A stretch of 64,000 bases of DNA from Oceanospirillaceae bacterium (GTDB lineage: Bacteria; Pseudomonadota; Gammaproteobacteria; Pseudomonadales; Litoribrevibacteraceae): NCBI GenBank assembly GCA_015665455.1, contig JADFAD010000002.1, forward strand, positions 62,001 through 126,000. The letters are read 5' to 3'. Made by a program: the position numbers and the translations under genes. Positions 55,883 to 64,000 of this stretch are shown one piece after another (within the stretch, counting starts at the first letter, position 1; every line of letters begins with the position of its first letter). The notes beneath the pieces were generated by a model. That model saw only the letters and a list, made by a program, of their open reading frames with translations, was not told the origin of the DNA and did no database searches.

Positions 55883-56644
55883 CTACTTAGTGAGTAACGC
55901 CTTTATTTCAACCCACAACAACCCCACTTGTTCGTACAATAAGCGTTCTGTTTTCTGCACGGCTTCGTAAGTGGGATACAGACTTCCAGAATGCTCTGAA
56001 GATAGAAAATAAGTAGGCGCAGGCACAGGTGACAACCCTTCTTGTGAAAAGATGTTCATCGCTCTAGGCAAGTGAGTAGCAGAAGTCACCAGCACAATGG
56101 AATGCCCTTGGGCCAGTTCCGCAATACCTTGAGCTTCTTCCCTAGTGTCTTTCGCTTCTGGTAATAACTGGATTCGGCCGGCATCAAACCCCAAAGACAA
56201 GGCAACGTTCTTAGCGACTTCAGCATTAGGCAACTGATTTTTACCCGCATAGCCAGACAACACCAACGTGGACTCTGGGTGTAAATTAGCAATACGCAAG
56301 CCTTCCACCAGTCGGGCCAGCGAAGATGAACTTAATTGAGCCTGGTTTGGATACCGATCGCCTTCCATATGACCCCCACCTAAGACATGAACGTAGGCAA
56401 CGGCAGTATCTTGCTGGTATTGATAAGGAGGGTACGTCGACTCCAAGGGAATAAGTAGGCGATTGGCAATAGGGTTAAATGAACTCACCCACACAATCAC
56501 CAAAGAGAGAGAAATCCAAAACACACCTGATCGTCTTCGACCCAAAGCTACGTTAATTAAGCCTGCGATCCCAACAATGAGAGCAATGGATAAAGGGGCG
56601 ACCAGAGCAATCACGAACTTTTTAACTATAAATAACGGGTCCAT
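55883..56644 (-). CDS. YdcF/ElyC-like DUF218 membrane protein
   Basis: The 253-residue protein has two N-terminal membrane helices (about 8-33 and 40-58), then a DUF218 domain: YVHVLGGGHMEGDRYPNQ, LSGYAGKNQLPNAEVA, EAKDTREEAQGIAELAQGHS and VTSATHLPRAMNIF. This order matches ElyC, an inner-membrane factor for envelope biogenesis linked to undecaprenyl-phosphate use. The gene precedes the PAS-GGDEF-EAL gene's 3' end by 39 bp on the same strand and may be co-transcribed with it. Confidence 0.85.
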   Translation of the reverse strand: MDPLFIVKKFVIALVAPLSIALIVGIAGLINVALGRRRSGVFWISLSLVIVWVSSFNPIANRLLIPLESTYPPYQYQQDTAVAYVHVLGGGHMEGDRYPNQAQLSSSSLARLVEGLRIANLHPESTLVLSGYAGKNQLPNAEVAKNVALSLGFDAGRIQLLPEAKDTREEAQGIAELAQGHSIVLVTSATHLPRAMNIFSQEGLSPVPAPTYFLSSEHSGSLYPTYEAVQKTERLLYEQVGLLWVEIKALLTK

Positions 56645-56683
56645 TTAACACGCCTTGTTCACAGGTACTTATCAAGGTAAGAA

Positions 56684-58609
56684 CTACATACCTCGTAACA
56701 TAACCGATATTTCATCAGGAGAGACCGGTTTACTGAAGTAATAACCCTGAATTAAATCACAGGTCATTTCATCCAATAACTGCAAGGCCTCTGCGGTTTC
56801 CACACCTTCCGCAACGACCTTCACGCCCATGACATGCGAGAGGTAAATGATCGTACTGACAAGCGCCCGGTCAGCCTTGCTGTCATGCAACTCATCGACA
56901 AACGTTTTATCAATTTTTAGGCAATCAATGGGCAAAGACTTCAGATAACCTAGCGAAGAATAGCCCGTGCCAAAATCGTCAATGGCGATCTGAATACCTA
57001 AACGTCTCAATTCAGCAAGTATCCGAATTACGGTCTCCACATCATCCATGACCATGCTTTCTGTTATTTCCAGTTCAATGCATTTTGCAGGAAGTTGATA
57101 CTTGGCCAATAATGCGACCAATTTTTCAACCAAATCCGGCTTTTGGAATTGTCGTGCAGACATATTAATTGCAACCGTAAAATCCGAAGGCGCATCCGCC
57201 AACCAAACACTGGCTTGTCTGATCGCTTCTTCAAAGACCCAATCACTGATCGGCAAGATCAAACCATTATCTTCGGCAGCAGTAATAAACTCATCAGGTG
57301 GAATAATTTGACCATCGGGCAAGACCCAACGAATTAATGCTTCTACCCCCACAATTCGAGAGCCTTTGGTGGTCACTTTAGGTTGGTAGACCAAAGAAAA
57401 CTGTTTTTCTTCAATGGCCGTTTTTAATTTATTTCTTAATGAAAGGCGATGTGACGAAAGAACTGCTAACTCTTTTGCAAAAAACTGGAAGTTATTACGA
57501 CCTTTCGCTTTTGCATGATACATCGCCATGTCTGCATCACGAATCAAACCATCAGGCAAATTACCGTCATTAGGGTAAACAGAAATTCCAACGCTGGTTG
57601 TAATATAGAGCGTTTCGCTGTGAATAAAGAACGGCCGTTCTAACGCCTTAATAATAGTATCCGCCAGCTCCGTCACGTCTTTCATTGAGTGAACTTCGTT
57701 CATCATAATGATGAATTCATCCCCTCCGTAGCGAGCCAATAAGTCTATCTCACGAATACACTCATTCAAGCGCTTTGCGGCGTGACATAACAGAATATCA
57801 CCCACGTCATGACCTAAAGTATCATTCACGTACTTGAAACCATCCAAATCCATAAATAGGATCGCGATTCGATGGCCATGATGATGAGCGCTTGCAAGAG
57901 CCCGCTCCATTTGCTCTTGAAGTAAAGCTCTATTCGGTAAACCCGTTAGCGTGTCATGGTAAGCTTGATGCTTTGCTTGTTCTTCCGATTGCTTTAGATC
58001 GGTAATGTCCCGAAGGCTCCATACTCGACCGACGATACGATGTCCCAAAAATCTTGGCTTGGATACACACTCAACGTATCTGCCATCCTTAAAATGCAAT
58101 AAACCTTGCGCTTTTTCAGACGGGTTATCATTGGTAAATCGAATAAGTTCTAAAAGCTTATCACCGTTATGAATAGTTCTTTTCAACAGCCCTTTAAGGA
58201 ACTGACCAACAAAGTGATCTTCAACTTCATCGGACGTTAAACCAAAAAAGTCGGTCAACAACTGATTATGAGCGACCACTTTATGGTGATTATCAAAGAC
58301 AATCAGGCCATCATTCGTTGCATCTAACGTCGTATTTAACAATGACAGGGAATCATCAAGACCTAACTTCACTGCAGCCAATTGCGTTAATTGTCGTTCG
58401 AATTGTACGGCTTGAGCTGCCAATGCTTTTGAGAGTTCTTCTGGAGATAAGCTTTTAGAAGGCACATTAGACGCATCCGCATTTGAGTGGTCCTGCGTTT
58501 CTAAACTCTCCATATATTCAGATACTTGAACTAACAACTGCTGAACGTTCAAACCGTCCAGCCGGGTTAAATCATAATTTTGAACTAACTTTTTAAGATA
58601 CGGATGCAT
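56684..58609 (-). CDS. PAS-GGDEF-EAL c-di-GMP protein
   Basis: This 641-residue cytoplasmic protein has an N-terminal helical region (1-90), a PAS domain (about 90-210), a GGDEF domain (about 220-375, LLARYGGDEFIIMM) and an EAL domain (about 385-635). EAL residues are intact: VGVEALIRW, LELEITESMV, IDDFGTGYSSLGYL, CLKIDKTFV, AEGVETAE. Both cyclase and phosphodiesterase activity are possible. No membrane segment. Its start borders the 1.6-kb sRNA region. Confidence 0.93.
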   Translation of the reverse strand: MHPYLKKLVQNYDLTRLDGLNVQQLLVQVSEYMESLETQDHSNADASNVPSKSLSPEELSKALAAQAVQFERQLTQLAAVKLGLDDSLSLLNTTLDATNDGLIVFDNHHKVVAHNQLLTDFFGLTSDEVEDHFVGQFLKGLLKRTIHNGDKLLELIRFTNDNPSEKAQGLLHFKDGRYVECVSKPRFLGHRIVGRVWSLRDITDLKQSEEQAKHQAYHDTLTGLPNRALLQEQMERALASAHHHGHRIAILFMDLDGFKYVNDTLGHDVGDILLCHAAKRLNECIREIDLLARYGGDEFIIMMNEVHSMKDVTELADTIIKALERPFFIHSETLYITTSVGISVYPNDGNLPDGLIRDADMAMYHAKAKGRNNFQFFAKELAVLSSHRLSLRNKLKTAIEEKQFSLVYQPKVTTKGSRIVGVEALIRWVLPDGQIIPPDEFITAAEDNGLILPISDWVFEEAIRQASVWLADAPSDFTVAINMSARQFQKPDLVEKLVALLAKYQLPAKCIELEITESMVMDDVETVIRILAELRRLGIQIAIDDFGTGYSSLGYLKSLPIDCLKIDKTFVDELHDSKADRALVSTIIYLSHVMGVKVVAEGVETAEALQLLDEMTCDLIQGYYFSKPVSPDEISVMLRGM

Positions 58610-58848
58610 ACATCAAAACTACTTTGCTCAATTTATCTTTAGCTTCATCTTGTCGTGACGAATCGAATGCTGACTATTAACGTTTACAATGTCAGATTAA
58701 GTCTAGCAAAAGCAAATATTCTGCGAATAATTCATACGAAACCCAACATAATACAGCCAGACCGTTTGTGAAGTTTTTGTAGAAAGCGTGAAGACGCTTA
58801 CTCACATCTTAATTACTTGTGCATCGTTTTTATTTTTTATCTGCACAT
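58610..58848. other. Left flank of the sRNA array
   Basis: No gene. It should hold the promoter of the PAS-GGDEF-EAL gene. A small hairpin AAGCGT-GAAG-ACGCTT at 58784-58799 has no U tract. Confidence 0.35.
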
Positions 58849-58990
58849 TGTTACCGAATTAGACAAGGAGTGTTTCAATATCCGAACAATAGTAACAACT
58901 CAAACACGTCAAAACTAAACTATATAATGAGCATTGTGCGCTAACCCAATGAAAAAAGAAAACTTCTCAAGGAGTGGTCTGAAATGCGCT
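58849..58990 (+). promoter_or_regulatory. sRNA unit 1: activator dyad and sigma-54-type promoter
   Basis: TGTTACC (58849-58855), then TGTTTC (58871-58876) N15 GTAACA (58892-58897). The -24/-12-like element TGGTCTGAAATGCGCT is at 58975-58990, with GG at 58976-58977 and GC at 58988-58989. The 84-bp distance from GTAACA to GG matches units 2 and 3 (83 and 81 bp), which supports this otherwise weak element. A TATAAT at 58923-58928 lacks a -35 box. Confidence 0.5.
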
Positions 58991-59000
58991 TTCTATTTAG

Positions 59001-59157
59001 ATATAACACATCAAATTGGCAGTAATAAAAATAATAATAGCCAATAAGATAAGCAGCCGCTCCGCCCAATAAAAATAATAAGGAGCACGCTGACAGCAAA
59101 AGCGGTTATCTCCTGTGGGTTCTTTTTCTAAGAACCCAAAGGGGGAAAGATTTTTTT
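59001..59157 (+). ncRNA. sRNA unit 1, A-rich hairpin-loop RNA (CrcZ-like)
   Basis: The predicted RNA has hairpin 1 with perfect stem ATTGGC/GCCAAT (59015-59020, 59040-59045) and loop containing AATAAAAATAATAAT; hairpin 2 with stem GCTCC/GGAGC (59059-59063, 59082-59086) and loop containing AATAAAAATAATAA; then GGGTTCTT/AAGAACCC (59117-59124, 59130-59137) and a T7 run at 59151-59157. Both loops read as ARN triplets, the Hfq distal-face pattern, and as AANAANAA motifs. It is the most diverged copy. Start is set 12 nt after the -12 element; no transcript data. Confidence 0.55.
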
Positions 59158-59286
59158 CCTGTTTCCTGTTTCCTGTTTCCTGTTTCCTGTTTCCTGTTTC
59201 CTGTTTCCTGTTTCCTGTTTCCTGTTTCCTGTTTCCTGTTTCCTGTTTCCTGTTTCCTGTTTCCTGTTTCCTGTTTCCTGTTTCCT
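59155..59286. repeat. TTTCCTG heptanucleotide tandem repeat, 18.9 copies
   Basis: Eighteen identical TTTCCTG units run from 59155 to 59280, followed by a partial TTTCCT to 59286, without a single mismatch. It begins inside the T run that ends sRNA unit 1 and stops before unit 2. No frame is open across it. Perfect identity implies recent expansion and likely length variation between strains. Confidence 0.98.
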
Positions 59287-59321
59287 AATCGTGCGCTTTT
59301 AGCACATCAGAAACAAACTTC

Positions 59322-59462
59322 GTTACCACCAAACACAACAGACTGTTTCCATTTCGGAACAACGGTAACAAAAAACAGTAACACTGCCGTAACACTCACC
59401 CCAAACAAAAACATAACCCCTTGTTTAAAAATAAATTTATTAAAGCTGGCATACCAATCGCA
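59322..59462 (+). promoter_or_regulatory. sRNA unit 2: activator dyad and sigma-54-type promoter
   Basis: GTTACC (59322-59327), TGTTTC (59344-59349) N15 GTAACA (59365-59370), with two more GTAACA at 59378 and 59389. The promoter core TGGCATACCAATCGC is at 59447-59461 (GG-N10-GC), close to the TGGCAC-N5-TTGC consensus apart from TCGC for TTGC. Confidence 0.6.
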
Positions 59463-59472
59463 ATACTTTAAT

Positions 59473-59610
59473 TAAGAAAAACAAAAATGATTGATTCGAC
59501 TTCACTAATAAAAATAAAAATAGAAGCTCAGAATTAACGCTCAAAAATAAAAATAAAAAGCGAGCAGAAAAATATTATGAGCCCTTTAGGGCTCTCCACC
59601 TTCTCTTTTC
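59473..59610 (+). ncRNA. sRNA unit 2, A-rich hairpin-loop RNA (CrcZ-like)
   Basis: Hairpin 1 has stem CTTC/GAAG (59500-59503, 59523-59526) and loop with AATAAAAATAAAAATA. Hairpin 2 has stem GCTC/GAGC (59539-59542, 59562-59565) and loop AAAAATAAAAATAAAAAGC. A terminator GAGCCC-TTTA-GGGCTC (59579-59594) with a pyrimidine-rich tail ends it. Expected size about 125-135 nt, shorter than Pseudomonas CrcZ/CrcY. The whole unit aligns with unit 3. Confidence 0.65.
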
Positions 59611-59773
59611 TTCAATCTCATTCTTAAACTTAATCCTTATTAATCAATGCATTAATAATTATTTAGTACTAATAACCTGCTGAACTTCGTCAGAGAAAGA
59701 CCTTCCAAAGAACATTAGTCACAAGCATTCATAAACCCATAAGCCCCATTCCATTCGTCAAAAAACTGTTAAC

Positions 59774-59912
59774 GTTACCGAACATCACAACAGTCTGTTT
59801 TAAATTCGGAACACAAGTAACAGTATCGCCACATGATAAGTAACAATACGAGCACGAAAAACCATAACCAGTTGTTTATAAAGAACATTTAAATCATGGC
59901 ATAACAATCGCT
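59774..59912 (+). promoter_or_regulatory. sRNA unit 3: activator dyad and sigma-54-type promoter
   Basis: GTTACC (59774-59779; TGTTAA just before it at 59767), TGTTTT (59796-59801) N15 GTAACA (59817-59822), another GTAACA at 59840. The core TGGCATAACAATCGC is at 59897-59911, almost identical to unit 2, and 81 bp from GTAACA to GG. Confidence 0.6.
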
Positions 59913-59922
59913 AACATAATCG

Positions 59923-60058
59923 ACATAATAAGAAAAAATTCAGTTCGGCTTCACCAATAAAAATAACAACTGAAGATCAGAATTGACCGCTCAAAAATAA
60001 AAATAAGAATCGAGCAGAAAATACCTTATGAGCCCGTCAGGGCTCACCACCTTCTTTC
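59923..60058 (+). ncRNA. sRNA unit 3, A-rich hairpin-loop RNA (CrcZ-like)
   Basis: Hairpin 1 has stem CTTCA/TGAAG (59949-59953, 59971-59975) and loop with AATAAAAATAACAAC. Hairpin 2 has stem GCTC/GAGC (59989-59992, 60012-60015) and loop with AAAAATAAAAATAAG. The terminator TGAGCCC-GTCA-GGGCTCA (60029-60046) is followed by the same CCACCTTCT tail as unit 2. Loop position relative to the promoter (45 nt past the -12 GC) equals that of unit 2 (46 nt). Confidence 0.65.
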
Positions 60059-60186
60059 TCAATTTATTAAGCCTTTTCCTTCTCAAGTTAAACAACTCCT
60101 GTTACTGTGCCTTCAGCATAAATATCAATCAGTTTAGAAACTGATAACACGTATATTCCAGCCATTTATTTCATCTTCGGTTCATC

Positions 60187-62109
60187 ATGATTCAACTATC
60201 AAATGTGTCTTTACAGCGCGGTATAAAAGTACTTTTTGAAAACGCTAACCTAACAATTAACCCTGGCCATAAACTTGGTCTTGTTGGTGCAAACGGTACC
60301 GGTAAATCAAGTTTATTTAAGCTCTTGTTAGGTGAGCTTCATCAAGATCAAGGCGACCTACAAGTACCAGCACATTGGACATTGGCCCACATGGCTCAAG
60401 AAGTGTCATCTACTGATTGTTCCGCATTAGACTACATTCTTGATGGCGACAAGCCTTTACGCGCTGCTGAAGCCGCAATTAAGCATGCCGAAGATAACCA
60501 CTTGGATACAGAACTGGCTCACGCACACGATTTATTTTCACAAGCAAATGGCTATACCGCTAAAAGCCGAGCGGAGCAGCTACTGTCTGGACTGGGCTTC
60601 CTTCAATCGGATGTCAGTCGTCCAGTCAGTGATTTTTCGGGTGGGTGGCGATTACGACTGAATCTGGCTCAAGCATTAATGAGTCCATCTGACTTACTGT
60701 TACTTGATGAACCGACAAACCACTTGGATCTTGATGCCGTTTTCTGGCTTGAACAATGGTTAAAAAACTACCCCGGTACGTTAATCATTATTTCTCATGA
60801 CCGAGACTTCTTGGACAGTATTGTTGGTTCGATTGCGCACGTCGAACAACAAAAGATCAATAGCTATAAAGGTAACTACAGCAGTTTTGAAATAGCTCGA
60901 GCAGAACAACTGGCTCAACAGCAAGCGCAGCATGAAAAACAAGAACGTGAAATTTCGCACATGCAGTCGTTCATTGACCGCTTTAAAGCGAAAGCCACCA
61001 AAGCAAAACAAGCCCAAAGTAGGGTGAAAGCAATGGAGAGAATGACTCGCATTGCACCTGCCCACGTTGATACCCAGTTTAGCTTTACGTTCCCTCAGGC
61101 AGATAACGTTTCATCACCTTTATTATCCATTGAAGAAGGCGAGATGGGTTACGCAGGCAACAAAATTGTGTCGACCAGCTGTACCATTCTTCCAGAGATG
61201 CGAATTGGCTTGTTAGGCGCTAACGGTGCCGGTAAATCAACGCTTATTAAATCCCTTGTCGGTGATTTACCCCTGCTTGAAGGCAGCATGACCGAAGGCG
61301 CGCACTTACACATAGGCTACTTCGCACAACACCAATTAGAAGCGCTCGACGTGAGTACGACGCCCTTAGTCCATATCCAGCGTTTATCACCTACCGCCAG
61401 TGAACAAAGTATTCGCAATTTTCTAGGCAGTTTCGGATTTAATGGTGAGCGCGCAACGGACACGGTTAAATTATTTTCTGGCGGTGAAAAAGCCCGTCTG
61501 GCGTTATCACTGATTGCGTGGAAAAAACCCAACCTCCTCATTATGGATGAACCAACCAACCATTTGGATATGGAATCACGCTTCGCGTTAACGGTAGCGC
61601 TTCAAGACTTCGAAGGGGCAATCATTGTTGTCTCTCACGACAGGCACTTATTAAAAAATACCGTGGATGAATTCTGGTTAGTACACGATAAGAGAGTTGA
61701 ACCGTTCAAAGGCGATCTAGACGATTACCATCTTTGGCTTAAAAACCAAAAGAAAGCGGAACAGGCATCGAAATCTGAGACGGATCGTTCTGAAACCCAA
61801 ACGAAACCTTCTGTGGACAAAAAGGCTCAAAGAAAGAGAGAAGCAGAAATACGAGCTTCCTTACAACCGGTCAAAAAGAAAATTTCCCAGTTGGAGAAAG
61901 AAATTGAAAAATATGAATTGCGTCTCAGTTCAATAAATGATCAACTCAATGATACAGAACTTTACACAGATGAGTGTAAGACTAAGCTTACAAGCCTTTT
62001 ACAAGAACAGGCAGAAATTAAGCAAAACTCCGAGCAGCTGGAAGCTGATTGGCTGGAGCAACAGGAATTGTTGGAGCAGCAAGAACAACAATTGCGGCAG
62101 AGCGACTAA
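60187..62109 (+). CDS. ABC-F family ATPase (YheS-like)
   Basis: The 640-residue cytoplasmic protein has two ABC ATPase domains and no membrane part. Domain 1 has Walker A GANGTGKSS (about 35-43), signature SDFSGGWRLRL and Walker B LLLLDEPTNHLD. An interdomain helical arm with EKQEREISHMQSFIDRFKAK follows, then domain 2 with GANGAGKST, FSGGEKARLAL and LLIMDEPTNHLD. The C-terminal 80 residues are a Lys/Glu/Gln coiled coil. Start MIQLSNVSLQRGIKVLFENA fits YheS rather than EttA or Uup. ABC-F proteins act at the ribosomal E site to relieve stalls. Confidence 0.92.
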   Translation: MIQLSNVSLQRGIKVLFENANLTINPGHKLGLVGANGTGKSSLFKLLLGELHQDQGDLQVPAHWTLAHMAQEVSSTDCSALDYILDGDKPLRAAEAAIKHAEDNHLDTELAHAHDLFSQANGYTAKSRAEQLLSGLGFLQSDVSRPVSDFSGGWRLRLNLAQALMSPSDLLLLDEPTNHLDLDAVFWLEQWLKNYPGTLIIISHDRDFLDSIVGSIAHVEQQKINSYKGNYSSFEIARAEQLAQQQAQHEKQEREISHMQSFIDRFKAKATKAKQAQSRVKAMERMTRIAPAHVDTQFSFTFPQADNVSSPLLSIEEGEMGYAGNKIVSTSCTILPEMRIGLLGANGAGKSTLIKSLVGDLPLLEGSMTEGAHLHIGYFAQHQLEALDVSTTPLVHIQRLSPTASEQSIRNFLGSFGFNGERATDTVKLFSGGEKARLALSLIAWKKPNLLIMDEPTNHLDMESRFALTVALQDFEGAIIVVSHDRHLLKNTVDEFWLVHDKRVEPFKGDLDDYHLWLKNQKKAEQASKSETDRSETQTKPSVDKKAQRKREAEIRASLQPVKKKISQLEKEIEKYELRLSSINDQLNDTELYTDECKTKLTSLLQEQAEIKQNSEQLEADWLEQQELLEQQEQQLRQSD

Positions 62110-62195
62110 GAGGTATCTGCAGCACTAAATAAAAATTAAGTTACCGCGTGTCACGTGAAGGTCATGGGACTGACGCAAAAAACGAGCAGTATAAA

Positions 62196-62213
62196 AATGG
62201 GGGAAGCCCCATT
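62196..62213 (+). terminator. Hairpin after the ABC-F gene
   Basis: AATGGGG, loop GAAG, CCCCATT; perfect 7-bp stem without a U tract. Confidence 0.45.
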
Positions 62214-62258
62214 CATGTAGATGAGCTTGAGCGGTACAACTAAATAGTGCAGATAACT

Positions 62259-62675
62259 ATGAATGACAATAACTATGAACAACAGTGGTATACAAAAACG
62301 GCAACAACCAAGCTTAAGAAGCTACTATGGTCGACCAATCTTCTAATATTAATTGTATTCGTAACAGCTCAGCTGTTCTCAAACCTAGCAGCAGCGGATG
62401 CTAATAAGCATTATGCCATAGATGATGACAACATCAGCGACGAGTATTGGTCTTCAACCCTTCCCAAGCGTGTCACCAAATTTTATGAAACGACGTTGCC
62501 CAACTTTTTTGGCACAGAAGACAACACAAAAGACCCTTCTGTTTCGATATCAATACAGCATATGGATGAGACTCACCCTGCGTTAAGCGACGATGAAAAG
62601 CAAGAAATCATAAAACCTTTTGAAGGCGATCCTCTGGATCGTAAAGCTATCGTCATTGAAGTACCGTTAAACTAA
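62259..62675 (+). CDS. Hypothetical exported or membrane-anchored protein
   Basis: The product of about 138 residues starts MNDNNYEQQWYTKTATTKLK and has one hydrophobic segment (LLWSTNLLILIVFVTAQLFS, about 23-42) ending LAAADA, either a signal peptide with a long n-region or an N-terminal anchor. The mature part is acidic and soluble (DDDNISDEYW, HPALSDDEKQEIIKPFEGDP) with no motif I know. A GTG at 62247 could extend it by four residues; neither start has a good ribosome-binding site. Probably periplasmic; family not recognised. Confidence 0.6.
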   Translation: MNDNNYEQQWYTKTATTKLKKLLWSTNLLILIVFVTAQLFSNLAAADANKHYAIDDDNISDEYWSSTLPKRVTKFYETTLPNFFGTEDNTKDPSVSISIQHMDETHPALSDDEKQEIIKPFEGDPLDRKAIVIEVPLN

Positions 62676-62703
62676 TCGACCTCTCAAAACAGAAATCAAT
62701 AAA

Positions 62704-62757
62704 GGGCTACAACCGATTGCCTGAATAACAACATCCACGCTTCAGGCAACCCAGCCC
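62704..62757. terminator. Bidirectional hairpin between convergent genes
   Basis: TTGCCTGAA (62717-62725) pairs with TTCAGGCAA (62741-62749), extended outside by GGGCT (62704-62708) and AGCCC (62753-62757). Confidence 0.7.
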
Positions 62758-62761
62758 AAAA

Positions 62762-63421
62762 CTATTTTTTAATCATTCCTAAGACTTTATCAACCAGTGT
62801 GAACACACCTCGTGACGCTTCATTAATGCCTGTTGCTAACATATAAGCAGGCGTAGTGACGAGCTTATTGGCTTCATCAATGCACACATCATCCACACCT
62901 CGATCTTGATGCTCTCCCCCCATGGTTTTGATTTCTTCTGACACATTAGGATCAGTGCCAATAGTGCAGACCGCACCGCCTCCAAAGATTTGAGGAACCA
63001 TCACAGGCGCTATGCACATCAAGCCCGCAGGCTTTTCCGCCTGATGGAACGATTGAATAAAAGACAACACGTCTTTACGCACACTCATGTCTGAGCCCTT
63101 TACGGCAAAGTCACACAAATTCTTTGCCGCACCAAACCCGCCAGGAACAATGACTGCGTCGAAATCATCCACATTCACCGTTGCTAAATCCGCAATATCA
63201 CCACGCGCTAATCGTGAAGCTTCGACCATAATGTTACGAGCTTCACTCATTTCTTCGCCGTTCGTATGATTAATCACGTGCATCATATCGCCATTGGGAG
63301 CCACGCACTGATATTCCGCACCGCTTTGATCTAGGCGTAACAGAGTTAATACCGCCTCATAAATTTCTGATCCGTCGTATACACCACATCCAGACAGAAG
63401 AACCGCTACTTTCTTAGCCAT
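62762..63421 (-). CDS. elbB: Isoprenoid biosynthesis-associated glyoxalase ElbB
   Basis: This 219-residue protein is of the DJ-1/PfpI superfamily: KKVAVLLSGCGVYDGSEIYE at the N-terminus, VIVPGGFGAAKNLCDFAVKG, and the nucleophile cysteine in GLMCIAPVMVP. E. coli ElbB has the same length and is reported to have glyoxalase activity; its link to isoprenoid synthesis is old and indirect. The frame is open to 63448, but the ATG at 63421 follows AAGGAAAA and gives the family start. Convergent with the small exported gene. Confidence 0.92.
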   Translation of the reverse strand: MAKKVAVLLSGCGVYDGSEIYEAVLTLLRLDQSGAEYQCVAPNGDMMHVINHTNGEEMSEARNIMVEASRLARGDIADLATVNVDDFDAVIVPGGFGAAKNLCDFAVKGSDMSVRKDVLSFIQSFHQAEKPAGLMCIAPVMVPQIFGGGAVCTIGTDPNVSEEIKTMGGEHQDRGVDDVCIDEANKLVTTPAYMLATGINEASRGVFTLVDKVLGMIKK

Positions 63422-63628
63422 TAAGTTATTTTCCTTTGACTCGTTCATTGTAAAACTACATCAAGTAAGCTCTATACACGTCTTCTTCTAAAACCGCAAA
63501 ATAGGAAGAACAGTATTGAGTTAAAACAAAGCACTTTCGTGGTAAAGTTTCATAATAGTTAAACATACATCAGTTACTTTAAATTTTTAATCCTGAAATC
63601 CAGTAAGAAAAGTATTGTCTAGAATTGA

Positions 63629-64000
<372 letters not shown>

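Noticed and set aside
58923-58928. TATAAT as a sigma-70 promoter for sRNA unit 1
   Set aside because: No -35 element at proper distance, and the spacing of the activator dyad fits the GG-N10-GC element at 58975 better.
59155-59286. CRISPR-like repeat
   Set aside because: Units are 7 bp, head to tail, with no spacers and no cas genes; it is a simple tandem repeat.

Overview
The window looks like chromosomal DNA of a marine, low-to-moderate G+C gammaproteobacterium of the Oceanospirillales/Pseudomonadales side. This rests on protein resemblance (Pseudomonas-like HemB start, FabA/FabB/FabV, a GlpV-type binding protein, TIGR02444, DUF481, DUF3313, many c-di-GMP and sensor proteins) and on sRNA promoters that resemble Pseudomonas crcZ-type promoters. 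No rRNA, tRNA, phage, IS element or CRISPR array was seen. The genus cannot be fixed from sequence alone.

Layout. 1-9.3 kb: end of a ParA-like ATPase converging on a TIGR02444 gene coupled to a 7TMR-DISM histidine kinase; a coiled-coil protein; PIN-PhoH ATPase; Smr nuclease; FAD enzyme; class II aldolase; alpha/beta hydrolase. 9.3-14.8 kb: chemoreceptor, orphan GlpV-like binding protein, membrane-anchored methyltransferase, and a 52-residue membrane protein behind two perfect FNR boxes. 14.9-19.1 kb: a four-gene envelope operon (DUF481, retropepsin-like lipoprotein, inactive transglutaminase-7TM, ATP-grasp ligase). 19.1-28.7 kb: two c-di-GMP proteins, HIT protein, TetR, a large hybrid kinase and an AraC regulator. 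28.7-37.9 kb: a fatty-acid cluster fabA-fabB-fabV-fused ACC-acpP, with a divergent acyltransferase. 38-48.8 kb: a decayed gene, two DUF3313 lipoproteins, acyl-CoA dehydrogenase, a secreted protein, AraC, TorD, LysR/MAPEG, LysE and TetR. 49-58.6 kb: a redox locus (flavin/2Fe-2S reductase, CrtI-like flavoenzyme, OYE, TetR), an AT-rich DnaA-box region, a sugar-lactone oxidase, an ElyC-like protein and a PAS-GGDEF-EAL protein. 58.6-60.2 kb: a 1.6-kb gene-free stretch. 60.2-64 kb: ABC-F ATPase, small exported protein, ElbB, and the start of hemB.

The most striking element is the gene-free stretch at 58.6-60.2 kb. It holds three diverged tandem copies of one unit. Each copy has an upstream dyad (GTTACC, TGTTTY-N15-GTAACA), about 81-84 bp later a sigma-54-type GG-N10-GC element, then a short RNA with two hairpins whose loops show AAUAAAAAUAA, and a terminator-like hairpin. 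This matches the logic of Pseudomonas CrcZ/CrcY RNAs, which soak up Hfq/Crc, but in a compact triplicated form. An 18.9-copy TTTCCTG repeat lies between units 1 and 2. A matching A-rich motif occupies the ribosome-binding position of a secreted-protein gene at 41.8 kb, which makes that gene a candidate target.

Other notable points are a single-chain acetyl-CoA carboxylase with the order CT-alpha, CT-beta, BC, BCCP; a probable operator shared by a TetR gene and an OYE gene; and DnaA and IHF sites in an AT-rich intergenic region.
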